Source: Candidatus Aminicenantota bacterium (GTDB taxonomy: Bacteria > Acidobacteriota > Aminicenantia > Aminicenantales > JAFGBC01). Taken from it: a DNA stretch of 10,648 nucleotides. Shown piece after piece: positions 1 through 7,062 of the stretch. A model generated the notes under the pieces. That model ran no database searches. It was not told where the DNA came from and saw only the letters and a program-made list of their open reading frames with translations. The translations under genes and the position numbers were made by a program. The number at the start of each line of letters is the position of its first letter. Position 1 is the first letter of the stretch. Where the stretch lies: NCBI GenBank assembly GCA_016933355.1, contig JAFGBC010000185.1, positions 1 through 10,648 on the forward strand. Reading direction: 5' to 3'.

Positions 1-200
1 CCCTCGACTTGGCGGCGGCCTCGCTCGCCGCGGGCGGCGATATTCCCGACGAAGCCGCCGCGCTCATCGGAAAACCGCTCATGGCGAGGTGGCTCTACTT
101 TCTGGCGGCCAACTACGGGATGAAGAGCCAGGCCCGGAAGCACGGCGTCGGCAAGAGGGTTTACGACCGGCCTTACGCTTCGCCGCCTCCCGGCCGTTGA
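1..200 (+). CDS. C-terminal fragment of an unidentified protein (possibly flavodoxin/FMN-reductase-like)
   Basis: The reading frame is already open at the window edge (first whole codon at position 3) and ends with TGA at 198-200, so only about 65 C-terminal residues are visible. The fragment starts with an Ala-rich helix, followed by a segment reading IGKPLMARWLYFLAANYG, a basic stretch (KSQARKHGVGKR) and a VYDRPYA motif close to the end. This combination of an aromatic W-L-Y-F helix, a basic Lys/Arg stretch and a terminal RPY resembles, from memory, the tails of flavodoxin-fold NAD(P)H-dependent FMN reductases. No flavin-binding motif lies in the visible part, so the assignment is weak. The TTG at 9 is probably an internal codon rather than a start, since the frame runs off the edge. 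The gene is convergent with the kinase gene, whose stop lies 67 bases downstream. Confidence 0.5.
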   Translation, partial: LDLAAASLAAGGDIPDEAAALIGKPLMARWLYFLAANYGMKSQARKHGVGKRVYDRPYASPPPGR

Positions 201-237
201 TGCTCCGTCGATGAGGGGCGAGAACGGCGCCGCGTCG

Positions 238-255
238 GTCGGCATTCGCGCCGAC
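238..255. terminator. Small hairpin between convergent genes, possible weak terminator
   Basis: A perfect 6-bp inverted repeat (GTCGGC, 6-base loop, GCCGAC) lies in the 67-base gap between two convergent stop codons. The position suits a bidirectional terminator. No T-tract follows on either strand and the stem is short, so an intrinsic terminator is not demonstrated. Confidence 0.2.
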
Positions 256-267
256 GGCCCGAACGGA

Positions 268-3200
268 CTATCTTTCGAGGGCGGCCAGGCGCTTGCGGGC
301 GTCGGGAGGCTCGGGCAGCGTCGGGTCGGCGTCCTTCCAATAATCGAGGAATTTGCGGTATTCGCCCGCCGCTTCGGTCCGGTCTCCCATCTCCTCCAGG
401 ATACGTCCCAGCCTGTAATGGTAGAGAGGATGGATAAGATAGCGGACCTGGTTCGTCGTGTCGATGATCATCAGCTCCCGGTATTCGGCCGCCGCGCGTT
501 CAAGGTCTCCCTTCTTCCAATAGGCCCTGGCGACGACGTCTTTCAGGAAGGGTATGTTATAGACAGCCACTTGATCCGGATTCATGCCCTGAAAGCCGAG
601 CGGTCGCACCTTTTCGGCGGCGTCGACGGCCTCCTCCGGCGGGCTCCCGGCCAGCGCGATCTCGGCGCGGAGGAGCTGGGATAAGAACGGCAGGCTGTTC
701 CTGAATTGGGAAGAGAGGGCCATCGTGTCCGCTTCTTCGGGTGTCAAGGTCGGGAGCCGGATCTCGATGTCTTCGAGCCTCGCCCGGGCGTCGTCCAACC
801 GGCCCCGCTTGAGGTCCACCCATCCGGAGCAGAGCGCTTGTCCGACTGCGTTGCTGTTCGTCGCCATCGGATTGGCTTGTTTCAGGTAATCGACGAACGT
901 TTGAAACGCGTTCCGGGCGTCTTCGAAGCGGCCCTGATCGCAGTCGAGATACCCTGAAATCCACCCGACCCCGGCCAGGACGTAGGCGGAGCCGTAGGAT
1001 TCGGCGATCTTCTTCAGGGCGAGATGCCCGCTTCGGGCCTTATCCAGGCGGCCCAGAAAGTAATCCTGAAGGCTGATGAGCCAGAGCCCCCCCATCTTCA
1101 GCGTGGGGCCCGACCGGGCGACGCATTCGTCCAGCCAGCGCGAAGCTTCGTCGTAGTCCTCTCTCAGCGCGTAGATATAGGCCAGTCCCCGGCAAGATGC
1201 CTCGAAATTGGGCTTGAGATCCAAGGCTTCCCGATAGCGGGCTTCGGCCTTGTTCAGCTCTCCCTTGCGGATATAGAGCTCGGCCAGGGAATCGAGGGGG
1301 TTGGGATCCCCGGGATGCGACGCGATGTACCGTTCGAACGCCGCCTCGGCCCTGGGATATTCCCCTGCGCTCGCGAAGGAATATCCCAGGAGGTTGAAAG
1401 CGGGACCGAAGGTCGGATCCAAGGCGACGGCTTTTTCGAACTCCAAGGCGGCCTCCGGAAAGCGGTCCGCCCCAAAATATTGTTTTCCCAGCTCATAGTA
1501 GGCGTATTTCTCATCGGGATATTTCTCGGTCAGCTCCCGCAGGACACGGACCGCCCTGGCCGCGTTCCCCTCGATCCGTTTGGCGTATCGCGCTTCGATG
1601 GTCAAGCGCTCCTTCTCCGACGCCCTGGCCGAGAGCGCCATCGCCTTCTTGATCGCTTCGTCCCGGGCTCTGTAGTCGATGACGGCATGATCGGCATCGG
1701 CCAGATAAAGATAAGCCACGGCGAAATTCGGGTCCAGGGAGATAGCCTTCTCCAACAGCGCCTTGGCTTCATAGCCCAGGAGATTGCCGACCGCGTCCCG
1801 GCCGCGCAGGAAATATTGGTAGGCCTCGAGGGAGTCCGTGGTCAAATCGATGATCTTCGTCCGGGGCCTGTCGAGCTTGAGCGGCGGCCGGCCGACGCCG
1901 CGCGCGACGGCCCGGCTGATCTCGTCGATCTGGGAGCGGAGGATGCTGTTGATGCCTTCCCCCCGGGCCGAGGCGCTTTGCAGAACCTCGCGACTGCCGA
2001 CGTCCAGCAGCTTGACGTCCGAGACGAAAGTCTCGCCGGCCTTGCTGAAGAAACCGACCACGACCGCCTCGATCCCCTCCCGCCGGCAGACGTCGAGACC
2101 GACGTCCTCGTCGTAGAGAGCGGCCTCGTCCTTGCCGGACTGACGGAAGAGATCCCTCAGCCTCTGCCAGGACGCGACCCGCATGTACTTCGACTGCTCG
2201 AGGCTCGTGATGAGCAGGTTGGACATCGTCTCTCTTAGATAATCGAGGCTCGGATCTCCCGTCTGGTTCCTGAAGCCGAGGACGGCGACCGTCCGCTTCG
2301 AGCCTTCGCTTTCCGGAACGAGTTGCCAGACGAGGAGCGCCAGGAGCGCCAGGAGGGCGGCCGCGGCCGGCATCCAGATCTTCTTCGACGGCAGGCGGAC
2401 CGTGATCTGCTTCGAGGTCTGGGGTTTACGGATCGGGAGGGCGTGCGTCGTCGCCGGCAGGGTCTTTTCGACACGGACTAGCTCCGCGACGAGGTCCTCG
2501 GCGCTCTGAAACCGCTTGATCTTGTCCTTTTCCAGGCACTTTAAGACGAGGCGGCGCAGGTCGTCCGGGATCTGGGCGTTCAGCGCCCCCGGGTCGGGCG
2601 GCGCCTCGCTCTTCTGCTTGACGGCCACGGCCAGAGGCGTCGCGCCCTCGAAAGGGAGGCGGCCCGTCAGCATCTCGAACAGGACGACGCCGAGCGAATA
2701 GACGTCCGAGCGCGCATCCGCCTCCTTGCCGTCGACCTGTTCGGGAGACATGTATTCCGGCGTCCCGATGATCGCCCCGGCGCCGGTGATCCCTTTGGTC
2801 TTGACCGAGCGGGCGACGCCGAAGTCCATGATCCGGGCGCCGCCCTCGCGGTCGATCATGATGTTCTGGGGCTTGATGTCGCGGTGGACGACGCCGAGGC
2901 GGTGCGCCTCGGCCAGCCCCTCGGCCGCCTGCCGCGCGATGCCCACGGCCTTGGCGACGGGAATGGCCCCGATGCTGTGGATGAGGCTCTTGAGGTCCTC
3001 GCCCGGGACGTATTCCATCGTGATGAAGAACGTCCCCGTTTCCGGCTCGCGGCCGAGATCGTGCATCCGGCAGATGTGGCGGTGAGAGACGGCGCGGGCC
3101 AGGCGGAGTTCGGTCCGGAAGCGCTCGATCGTCGGCTCGTCCGCCGCGACGTCGGGATGGATGAGCTTCAAGGCGAGCTTCTCGCGGACCTCGGTGTCGA

Positions 3201-3411
3201 AGACCTTGTAGACGCGGCCCATGCCGCCCCGGCCCAGCTCCTCGATGATCTGGTAGCGACCGGCGAACGTCGTCCCCGAGACGAGCTCGCGGAGCGGCAT
3301 CCGCAAGGCCTGGGTCGAGGAGGCTTCGGCGGGGGCGGCGAGCGTTACGCCGCACCGAGCGCAGACCTCGGTTCCCGCCGGATTGTCGAACGCGCAACGG
3401 CCGCATTTCAT
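268..3411 (-). CDS. Membrane Ser/Thr protein kinase with zinc ribbon, TolB-like region and TPR repeats
   Basis: A 1047-residue Hanks-type kinase. Residues 3-20 form a zinc ribbon (C3xxC6, C17xxC20). The kinase domain spans about 53-315: Gly loop GRGGMG (60-65), ATP-anchoring K82, likely alpha-C Glu101, catalytic HRDIKPQN (176-183, base D178), DFG (196-198), SPE of the P+1 region (222-224) and D236. All catalytic residues are present, so it should be active; Thr209 and Thr217 are candidate activation-loop phosphosites. Residues 345-364 (Ala/Leu-rich) form the single membrane helix. Residues ~372-505, starting RTVAVLGFRNQTGDPSLDYL, resemble the TolB/FlgO-like domain found before TPRs in signalling proteins. 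From ~525 to the end are TPRs, closing with an EYRKFLDYWKDADP element I associate with acidobacterial kinases. Expected topology is cytoplasmic kinase and extracytoplasmic TPR sensor/scaffold. The start codon is preceded by AAAGGA with a 9-base spacer. Substrates are unknown. Confidence 0.95.
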   Translation of the reverse strand: MKCGRCAFDNPAGTEVCARCGVTLAAPAEASSTQALRMPLRELVSGTTFAGRYQIIEELGRGGMGRVYKVFDTEVREKLALKLIHPDVAADEPTIERFRTELRLARAVSHRHICRMHDLGREPETGTFFITMEYVPGEDLKSLIHSIGAIPVAKAVGIARQAAEGLAEAHRLGVVHRDIKPQNIMIDREGGARIMDFGVARSVKTKGITGAGAIIGTPEYMSPEQVDGKEADARSDVYSLGVVLFEMLTGRLPFEGATPLAVAVKQKSEAPPDPGALNAQIPDDLRRLVLKCLEKDKIKRFQSAEDLVAELVRVEKTLPATTHALPIRKPQTSKQITVRLPSKKIWMPAAAALLALLALLVWQLVPESEGSKRTVAVLGFRNQTGDPSLDYLRETMSNLLITSLEQSKYMRVASWQRLRDLFRQSGKDEAALYDEDVGLDVCRREGIEAVVVGFFSKAGETFVSDVKLLDVGSREVLQSASARGEGINSILRSQIDEISRAVARGVGRPPLKLDRPRTKIIDLTTDSLEAYQYFLRGRDAVGNLLGYEAKALLEKAISLDPNFAVAYLYLADADHAVIDYRARDEAIKKAMALSARASEKERLTIEARYAKRIEGNAARAVRVLRELTEKYPDEKYAYYELGKQYFGADRFPEAALEFEKAVALDPTFGPAFNLLGYSFASAGEYPRAEAAFERYIASHPGDPNPLDSLAELYIRKGELNKAEARYREALDLKPNFEASCRGLAYIYALREDYDEASRWLDECVARSGPTLKMGGLWLISLQDYFLGRLDKARSGHLALKKIAESYGSAYVLAGVGWISGYLDCDQGRFEDARNAFQTFVDYLKQANPMATNSNAVGQALCSGWVDLKRGRLDDARARLEDIEIRLPTLTPEEADTMALSSQFRNSLPFLSQLLRAEIALAGSPPEEAVDAAEKVRPLGFQGMNPDQVAVYNIPFLKDVVARAYWKKGDLERAAAEYRELMIIDTTNQVRYLIHPLYHYRLGRILEEMGDRTEAAGEYRKFLDYWKDADPTLPEPPDARKRLAALER

Positions 3412-3450
3412 GGACGGTTGTCCTTTCGTGGCGTCCCCTGATCGGTCCTA

Positions 3451-3479
3451 TAAATATCAGGATTTGGAGGCCCCGTCAA
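3451..3479 (-). promoter_or_regulatory. Sigma70-type promoter of the kinase gene
   Basis: On the minus strand, TTGACG (plus-strand 3474-3479) is followed after 17 bases by TATTTA (plus-strand 3451-3456). The -35 matches 5/6 and the spacing is optimal; the -10 is weaker. Predicted transcription start is near 3444, giving a leader of roughly 33 bases that contains the AAAGGA ribosome binding site at 3421-3426. Confidence 0.5.
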
Positions 3480-3572
3480 CGTCCTCGTTTGTCGCGGGCA
3501 GGACGAAGGCGTTTCCTCCAGGTCCAAAGCTATAGGCCTTCCAACCGGACGGCGATCCCGCTTTTTTTCGCC

Positions 3573-3601
3573 TTGACAGGACGGCCGGTTTTCTTTAAAT
3601 A
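3573..3601 (+). promoter_or_regulatory. Sigma70-type promoter of the beta-barrel gene
   Basis: A perfect TTGACA (3573-3578) is followed by TTAAAT at 3595-3600 (16-base spacer) or TAAATA at 3596-3601 (17-base spacer). A run of seven T's at 3562-3568, directly upstream of the -35, could act as an UP-like element. Predicted start is near 3607, about 43 bases before the ATG at 3651. Confidence 0.6.
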
Positions 3602-3650
3602 GGGATGAGCGGGGAGGGGGGACAAGCGCGAATTCTTGAAGGGAGGTTTC

Positions 3651-4223
3651 ATGTCGAAAAGAATCTTGACGGCGGCGATCGTCATCGTCATCCTGTTCGC
3701 GGCCTGTCCGCTCGCCGCCCGCGGCCAGGACTACCCCGTGAAAAAAATCCGGGCGGGCGGGATCCTCGGCTGGAACTGGGCCACCGATTCCGAGTTGTCC
3801 GACATGGGCAGCTCCTTTCTTCTCGGGTTCGACCTGGGGATCATGGTCAAGGATCGGCTGGAAATCTATGTCGCCCCGGTTTTTCAGCAATCCATCAGCA
3901 TCATGCTCCTGGGCCTCGGCGATACGTTCACGTCGTTCAACCTCCTGCTGGGGGCGTATCATCACCTTCTCACCCCGCGCCCCTGGATCGACCTTAAGAT
4001 CGGGGGCGGCCTGGTTTTAGGGCAGGTCATGTTCGAACAGAAAGACGACAAGAGCGGCCTGGGCGTCTGGGCCGGCGCGGCCCTGGAGGTCCCCGTCCGC
4101 CTGAGCTTCGTGGAGCCCCGTTGGGGCCTCGAGCTCCGGTATCAGAGCCTGAGGATCGATGTCGGGAAGACCGTCGATTTCGGCGGCATTCAGCTCCTGA
4201 GCACCTTCAGGCTCGGTTTCTAG
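3651..4223 (+). CDS. Secreted outer-membrane beta-barrel protein, unknown function
   Basis: A 190-residue protein. The ATG at 3651 is chosen because GGGAGG (3641-3646) lies just 4 bases upstream; an in-frame TTG at 3636 would put the Shine-Dalgarno inside the gene. Residues 1-25 are a signal peptide: SKR, a hydrophobic core ILTAAIVIVILFAACPLAA, then a likely cut before QDYPV. Cys19 sits in FAAC, which is a poor lipobox, so signal peptidase I is more likely. The mature part has Gly-rich alternating strands (e.g. WIDLKIGGGLVLGQ at 112-125, LELRYQSLRIDV at 160-171) and ends LLSTFRLGF; a terminal Phe on a last amphipathic strand is typical of BAM-assembled outer-membrane barrels. The size suits an 8-stranded OmpW/OmpX-like barrel, but no specific family is recognised. 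It lies 121 bases upstream of pgsB on the same strand. Confidence 0.85.
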   Translation: MSKRILTAAIVIVILFAACPLAARGQDYPVKKIRAGGILGWNWATDSELSDMGSSFLLGFDLGIMVKDRLEIYVAPVFQQSISIMLLGLGDTFTSFNLLLGAYHHLLTPRPWIDLKIGGGLVLGQVMFEQKDDKSGLGVWAGAALEVPVRLSFVEPRWGLELRYQSLRIDVGKTVDFGGIQLLSTFRLGF

Positions 4224-4261
4224 CGGTCGACTCCCGTTCCGGGCCGCGGCCGGTTTCAAGG

Positions 4262-4290
4262 GTGAAATCGGCGGGGGGGACGTCTATAAT
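4262..4290 (+). promoter_or_regulatory. Sigma70-type promoter of the pgs operon
   Basis: GTGAAA (4262-4267, 4/6 match to TTGACA), a 17-base spacer and a perfect TATAAT (4285-4290). Predicted transcription start is about 4297, which would exclude translation from the TTG at 4294 and leave a leader of about 48 bases before the ATG at 4345. Confidence 0.55.
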
Positions 4291-4344
4291 ATCTTGAGGC
4301 GGACGGAGGCGGCCACGCAAGAATTCGCTGTTGCCGGAGTTCTC

Positions 4345-5523
4345 ATGGCGGTCGTCCTGATCTGCCTGGCCGGCGAGCGGCGGCGCTTAGGCCGGGCGCG
4401 CGACCGCATCCCGGTCCGGATCGGCGTCACGGGGACCCGCGGCAAGTCGAGCGTCGTCCGGCTCATCGCGGCGGCCCTCCGTGAAGCGGGCCTGGTCACC
4501 CTGGCCAAAACGACGGGCTCCAAGCCGGTCCTCATCCTGCCCGACGGAACGGAACGGGATATCGAACGCGCGGGGCCGGCTTCGATCCTCGAACAGAAGC
4601 GGCTCGTCCGCCTCGGCGCGGAGCTCGGCGCCGACGCGCTGGTTGCGGAGCTCATGGCCGTCCGGCCCGAGAACCTCGCCGTCGAATCCCGGCGGATTCT
4701 CAGTCCGCAGGTCCTCGTCGTCACCAACGTGAGGCTCGACCATCTGGAGGACCAGGGCCGGACGAGGGACGAGATCGCCCGGAGCCTCGCGGCCTCCTTC
4801 GGCGCCGGGATGACGGTCCTGATCCCGGAGGACGAGATCCGGCCCGCGTTCCGCGAGGCGGCGCTGGCCTCCGGCGCGACCCTGATCCCCGTGCCGCGGG
4901 CCGCGGAGGGTCTCGGACCGGCCGGGACGCCGGGCGCCCTCGAATTCGAGGCCAACACGAGCCTGGCGGCCGCGGCCGCCGCCCGGCTGGGCATCGAAGC
5001 CGGCGTCGCCGCGCGCGGGATGGCCGGGGCGCGGCCGGACTTCGGAAGTCTAATGATCTGGAGGACCGTCCGCGCCGGCGCCGACGGGGAACGATTCCTC
5101 GTCAGCGCCTTCGCGGCCAACGACCCGGACTCCGCCCGCCGCGTCGTGGACGGGCTGGCCGGGGCGGGGCTCTTCGACGGCCGCGGCCGGATCGGGCTCC
5201 TCAGTCTGCGCGAGGATCGGGGCGACCGGACGCTCCAGTGGCTGGAGGCCGTCCGGGACGGGCGCCTGTCCGATTTCGACGATCTCGTCCTTGTCGGCCC
5301 GCCCGCCCTCGCCGCGTACCGCCGCCTCGCGAAGGGGCGCGGGCCCGAGGTCCCGCCCCGGCTTTCCGTCTCGGTCCGGAAAGACCCGGTCGCGATCATG
5401 GCCTCGCTGCCGGCCGCCGGGGCCGCCCGCGGCGCCGTCGTCGTCGGCCTGGGCAATATGGTCGGACTGGGCGAAGCCCTCGTCGAGCATTGGCGGACGA
5501 TCGGAGAACCCTATGGCGCTTGA
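4345..5523 (+). CDS. pgsB: Poly-gamma-glutamate synthase PgsB/CapB (ATP-dependent ligase)
   Basis: PgsB/CapB is a Mur-ligase-like enzyme that activates the gamma-carboxyl of glutamate with ATP and extends a poly-gamma-glutamate chain at the inner face of the membrane. From the ATG at 4345 the protein has 392 residues; Bacillus subtilis PgsB has 393. The P-loop is GTRGKSS at 30-36 in the family setting RIPVRIGVTGTRGKSSVVRL. Other family features: KTTGSKP (56-61), EQKRLVRLGAELGADALVAE (83-102), AELMAVRPENL (101-111), VVTNVRLDHLEDQG (125-138), FAANDPDS (256-263) and GLGNMVGLGE (368-377). GGAG lies 5 bases before this ATG and a TATAAT promoter upstream fits it. However, an upstream in-frame TTG at 4294 would add FAVAGVL and complete the N-terminal membrane helix expected for PgsB, so the start is unsettled. 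It overlaps pgsC by 11 bases. Confidence 0.93.
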   Translation: MAVVLICLAGERRRLGRARDRIPVRIGVTGTRGKSSVVRLIAAALREAGLVTLAKTTGSKPVLILPDGTERDIERAGPASILEQKRLVRLGAELGADALVAELMAVRPENLAVESRRILSPQVLVVTNVRLDHLEDQGRTRDEIARSLAASFGAGMTVLIPEDEIRPAFREAALASGATLIPVPRAAEGLGPAGTPGALEFEANTSLAAAAAARLGIEAGVAARGMAGARPDFGSLMIWRTVRAGADGERFLVSAFAANDPDSARRVVDGLAGAGLFDGRGRIGLLSLREDRGDRTLQWLEAVRDGRLSDFDDLVLVGPPALAAYRRLAKGRGPEVPPRLSVSVRKDPVAIMASLPAAGAARGAVVVGLGNMVGLGEALVEHWRTIGEPYGA

Positions 5524-5953
5524 AACGCTCCTTGTCGGCGTCGTCGTCGCCCTCGTCTACATCGAGATCGCGGGCGTATGGCCGGGCGGGATCATCGTCC
5601 CCGGCTTTTTCGCCCTCAGCCTCGACCGCCCCGAGCGGGCCGCCTGGACGCTCGCGGCGGCTCTCCTCGCGCTGGGGGCCTACCGTCTCCTCGCCCGCCG
5701 CTTCCTTCTTTTCGGGCGACGGCGCTTCGCGGTCATGCTCCTCCTGGGAGCGATCTTGGCGGCGGCCGGAGCCCTGATCTGGTCGGGGCTCGGCCCCGGG
5801 TTCGCCGAGCTCCGGGCCGTCGGCTGGGTCGTTCCCGGCCTCATCGCCAACCAGCTCGCGCGGCAGAAGCCGCTTCCGACGCTGGCGGGGCTCGCGACCT
5901 GCGCGGTCGCGACCCATTTTCTGGTCCGGCTCGGGACGGCTCTCTTCGGTTGA
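5513..5953 (+). CDS. pgsC: Poly-gamma-glutamate biosynthesis membrane protein PgsC/CapC
   Basis: A 146-residue integral membrane protein, close to the ~149 residues of Bacillus PgsC. Family signatures are PGGIIVPGFFALSLDRPE (24-41), LLFGRRRFA (65-73) and VVPGLIANQLARQ (106-118), the last nearly identical to the GVIVPGLIANTIQRQ region of Bacillus PgsC. Hydrophobic segments near 4-24, 43-62, 73-92 and 122-140 support several membrane spans. PgsC partners PgsB in the membrane-bound synthase; its exact role (channel or scaffold) is not settled in the literature I know. The ATG overlaps the end of pgsB by 11 bases in another frame and has GGAG at 5503-5506 inside pgsB, which points to translational coupling and equimolar synthesis. 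Confidence 0.93.
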   Translation: MALETLLVGVVVALVYIEIAGVWPGGIIVPGFFALSLDRPERAAWTLAAALLALGAYRLLARRFLLFGRRRFAVMLLLGAILAAAGALIWSGLGPGFAELRAVGWVVPGLIANQLARQKPLPTLAGLATCAVATHFLVRLGTALFG

Positions 5954-5962
5954 GGCGGTTTC

Positions 5963-7036
5963 GTGAAGAAAAAGAACGCCCTCCTCTACGCCGCCGCGCT
6001 CGTCAGCCTTCTGGCCCTGGGGGGCGAGCGATGGATCCTGCGCGACGCCCGGGGCGAGACCGGAGCGGCCGTAAGCAGGGCCGCGGCGATCATGGCCGAT
6101 GCGCTTGCGACGCTGCGGACGTGCCGCGAGATCGCCGGGATTCCGATGGACGAGGAAACCGATCCGAACCTGACCGGAATCGTGGGCGTCGAAAGCTCTC
6201 CGGTCACGACGACGCTGGGGAATCTCGAAGCCAAGCGGACGACGGCGAATCCCGCCTGGGCAGCCGTTCTTACCCGACTCCTCGACGAATGCGGCGTCGG
6301 GGCGGGGGACCCGGTCGCGATCGGCGCGTCGAGCTCGTTCCCCGGACTCATCATGGCGACCCTGTCCGCGACCGAAGCCCTCGGGGCGCGACCGCTCGTC
6401 ATCGCCTCGCTCGGCGCGTCGCAGTGGGGCGCCAACCGGCCGGGATTCGGCTGGATCGAGATGTCCTCATGTCTAAGGGAAGCCGGCCTATTTACGGAGA
6501 CCGCCGTCGCCGTCTCTCTGGGCGGGGAGGGGGACGCCGGGCTCGACCTCTCCCGGGAGGGGCGCGAGATCCTGTCGGAAAAGATGGCCCGGACCGGGAT
6601 CCCCCTGATCACCGAATCCGACCTGGCTCGAAACGTCGAGGCGAGGATGACGGCCTATGACCGGGCGGCCGGGGGATCGGCGATCAAAGCCTTCGTCAAT
6701 ATCGGAGGGAGCTGGGCCAACATGGGGACCGACGCGTCGGTCCTGGCGCTTGCGCCGGGGCTGAGCGCGGACCGGCTCGCCTATCATCCCGGCCGAAACG
6801 GCGTCATCCAGGCGATGTCGGCGCGCGGCGTCCCGGTCGTCCACCTTTTAAATATCCGCGGCCTGTGCCGCCGCTACGGCCTTCCCTGGGACCCGGCGCC
6901 GATCCCGCGCTTCGACGCGTTCTCATTCAAGAAGGCGGTCCGGCCCGGCGGCGCGGCCTTCTTCGTCCTTTTGGGAGTCTATCTCGCCCTTCTCGTCCTG
7001 GCCGGCCTGCGGCTCCGCCGCCTGAGCCGTTTCTGA
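5963..7036 (+). CDS. pgsW: Poly-gamma-glutamate system protein (PgsW-type)
   Basis: A 357-residue membrane-anchored protein. The GTG at 5963 lies 9 bases after the pgsC stop, with GAGG (5952-5955) 7 bases upstream. Residues 1-20 (KKKNALLYAAALVSLLALGG) form a signal anchor and 331-348 a second membrane helix before a basic tail (RLRRLSRF), so the ~300-residue middle should be extracytoplasmic. Conserved-looking blocks are GVESSPVTTTLGNLEAKRTT (75-94), GASSSFPGL (121-129), ASLGASQWGANRPGF (148-162) and NIGGSWANMGTD (246-257). From memory these match the family named 'poly-gamma-glutamate system protein', found beside pgsB and pgsC in genomes often lacking PgsA. The biochemical activity is unknown; the Ser-rich GASSSFPG turn could be a nucleophile or ligand loop, which is speculation. 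It ends the operon; the next gene has its own promoter. Confidence 0.85.
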   Translation: MKKKNALLYAAALVSLLALGGERWILRDARGETGAAVSRAAAIMADALATLRTCREIAGIPMDEETDPNLTGIVGVESSPVTTTLGNLEAKRTTANPAWAAVLTRLLDECGVGAGDPVAIGASSSFPGLIMATLSATEALGARPLVIASLGASQWGANRPGFGWIEMSSCLREAGLFTETAVAVSLGGEGDAGLDLSREGREILSEKMARTGIPLITESDLARNVEARMTAYDRAAGGSAIKAFVNIGGSWANMGTDASVLALAPGLSADRLAYHPGRNGVIQAMSARGVPVVHLLNIRGLCRRYGLPWDPAPIPRFDAFSFKKAVRPGGAAFFVLLGVYLALLVLAGLRLRRLSRF

Positions 7037-7062
7037 ATGGCTTGCCGCCGCCATCTCCGGGC

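Noticed and set aside
1024..2238. 404-codon open frame on the + strand opposite the kinase gene
   Set aside because: It is antisense to the TPR part of a clearly real gene, shows no recognisable domain, and long antisense frames are expected in GC-rich coding DNA.
2339..2358. Short tandem repeat of a 9-base unit (GCCAGGAGC-like)
   Set aside because: It encodes the Leu-Leu-Ala pattern of the kinase membrane helix and needs no separate explanation.
3562..3568. Run of seven T's as the tail of an intrinsic terminator
   Set aside because: The sequence before it offers no stable hairpin, and it lies directly upstream of a consensus -35 in a divergent promoter region.
3687..3710. Lipobox-like FAAC in the beta-barrel signal peptide
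   Set aside because: Phe at -3 is atypical, and a later signal peptidase I site plus C-terminal barrel signature explain the protein better.
4239..4256. GC palindrome CCGGGCCGCGGCCGG followed by TTT after the beta-barrel gene
   Set aside because: Only a 4-bp stem with a 7-base loop and three T's; too weak to call a terminator.
4284..5456. 390-codon - strand frame opposite pgsB
   Set aside because: It is Arg/Ser/Ala-rich shadow sequence antisense to a strongly recognised PgsB.
5578..6660. 360-codon + frame spanning pgsC and pgsW
   Set aside because: It is out of frame with two recognised genes and encodes Arg/Gly/Pro-rich shadow sequence.
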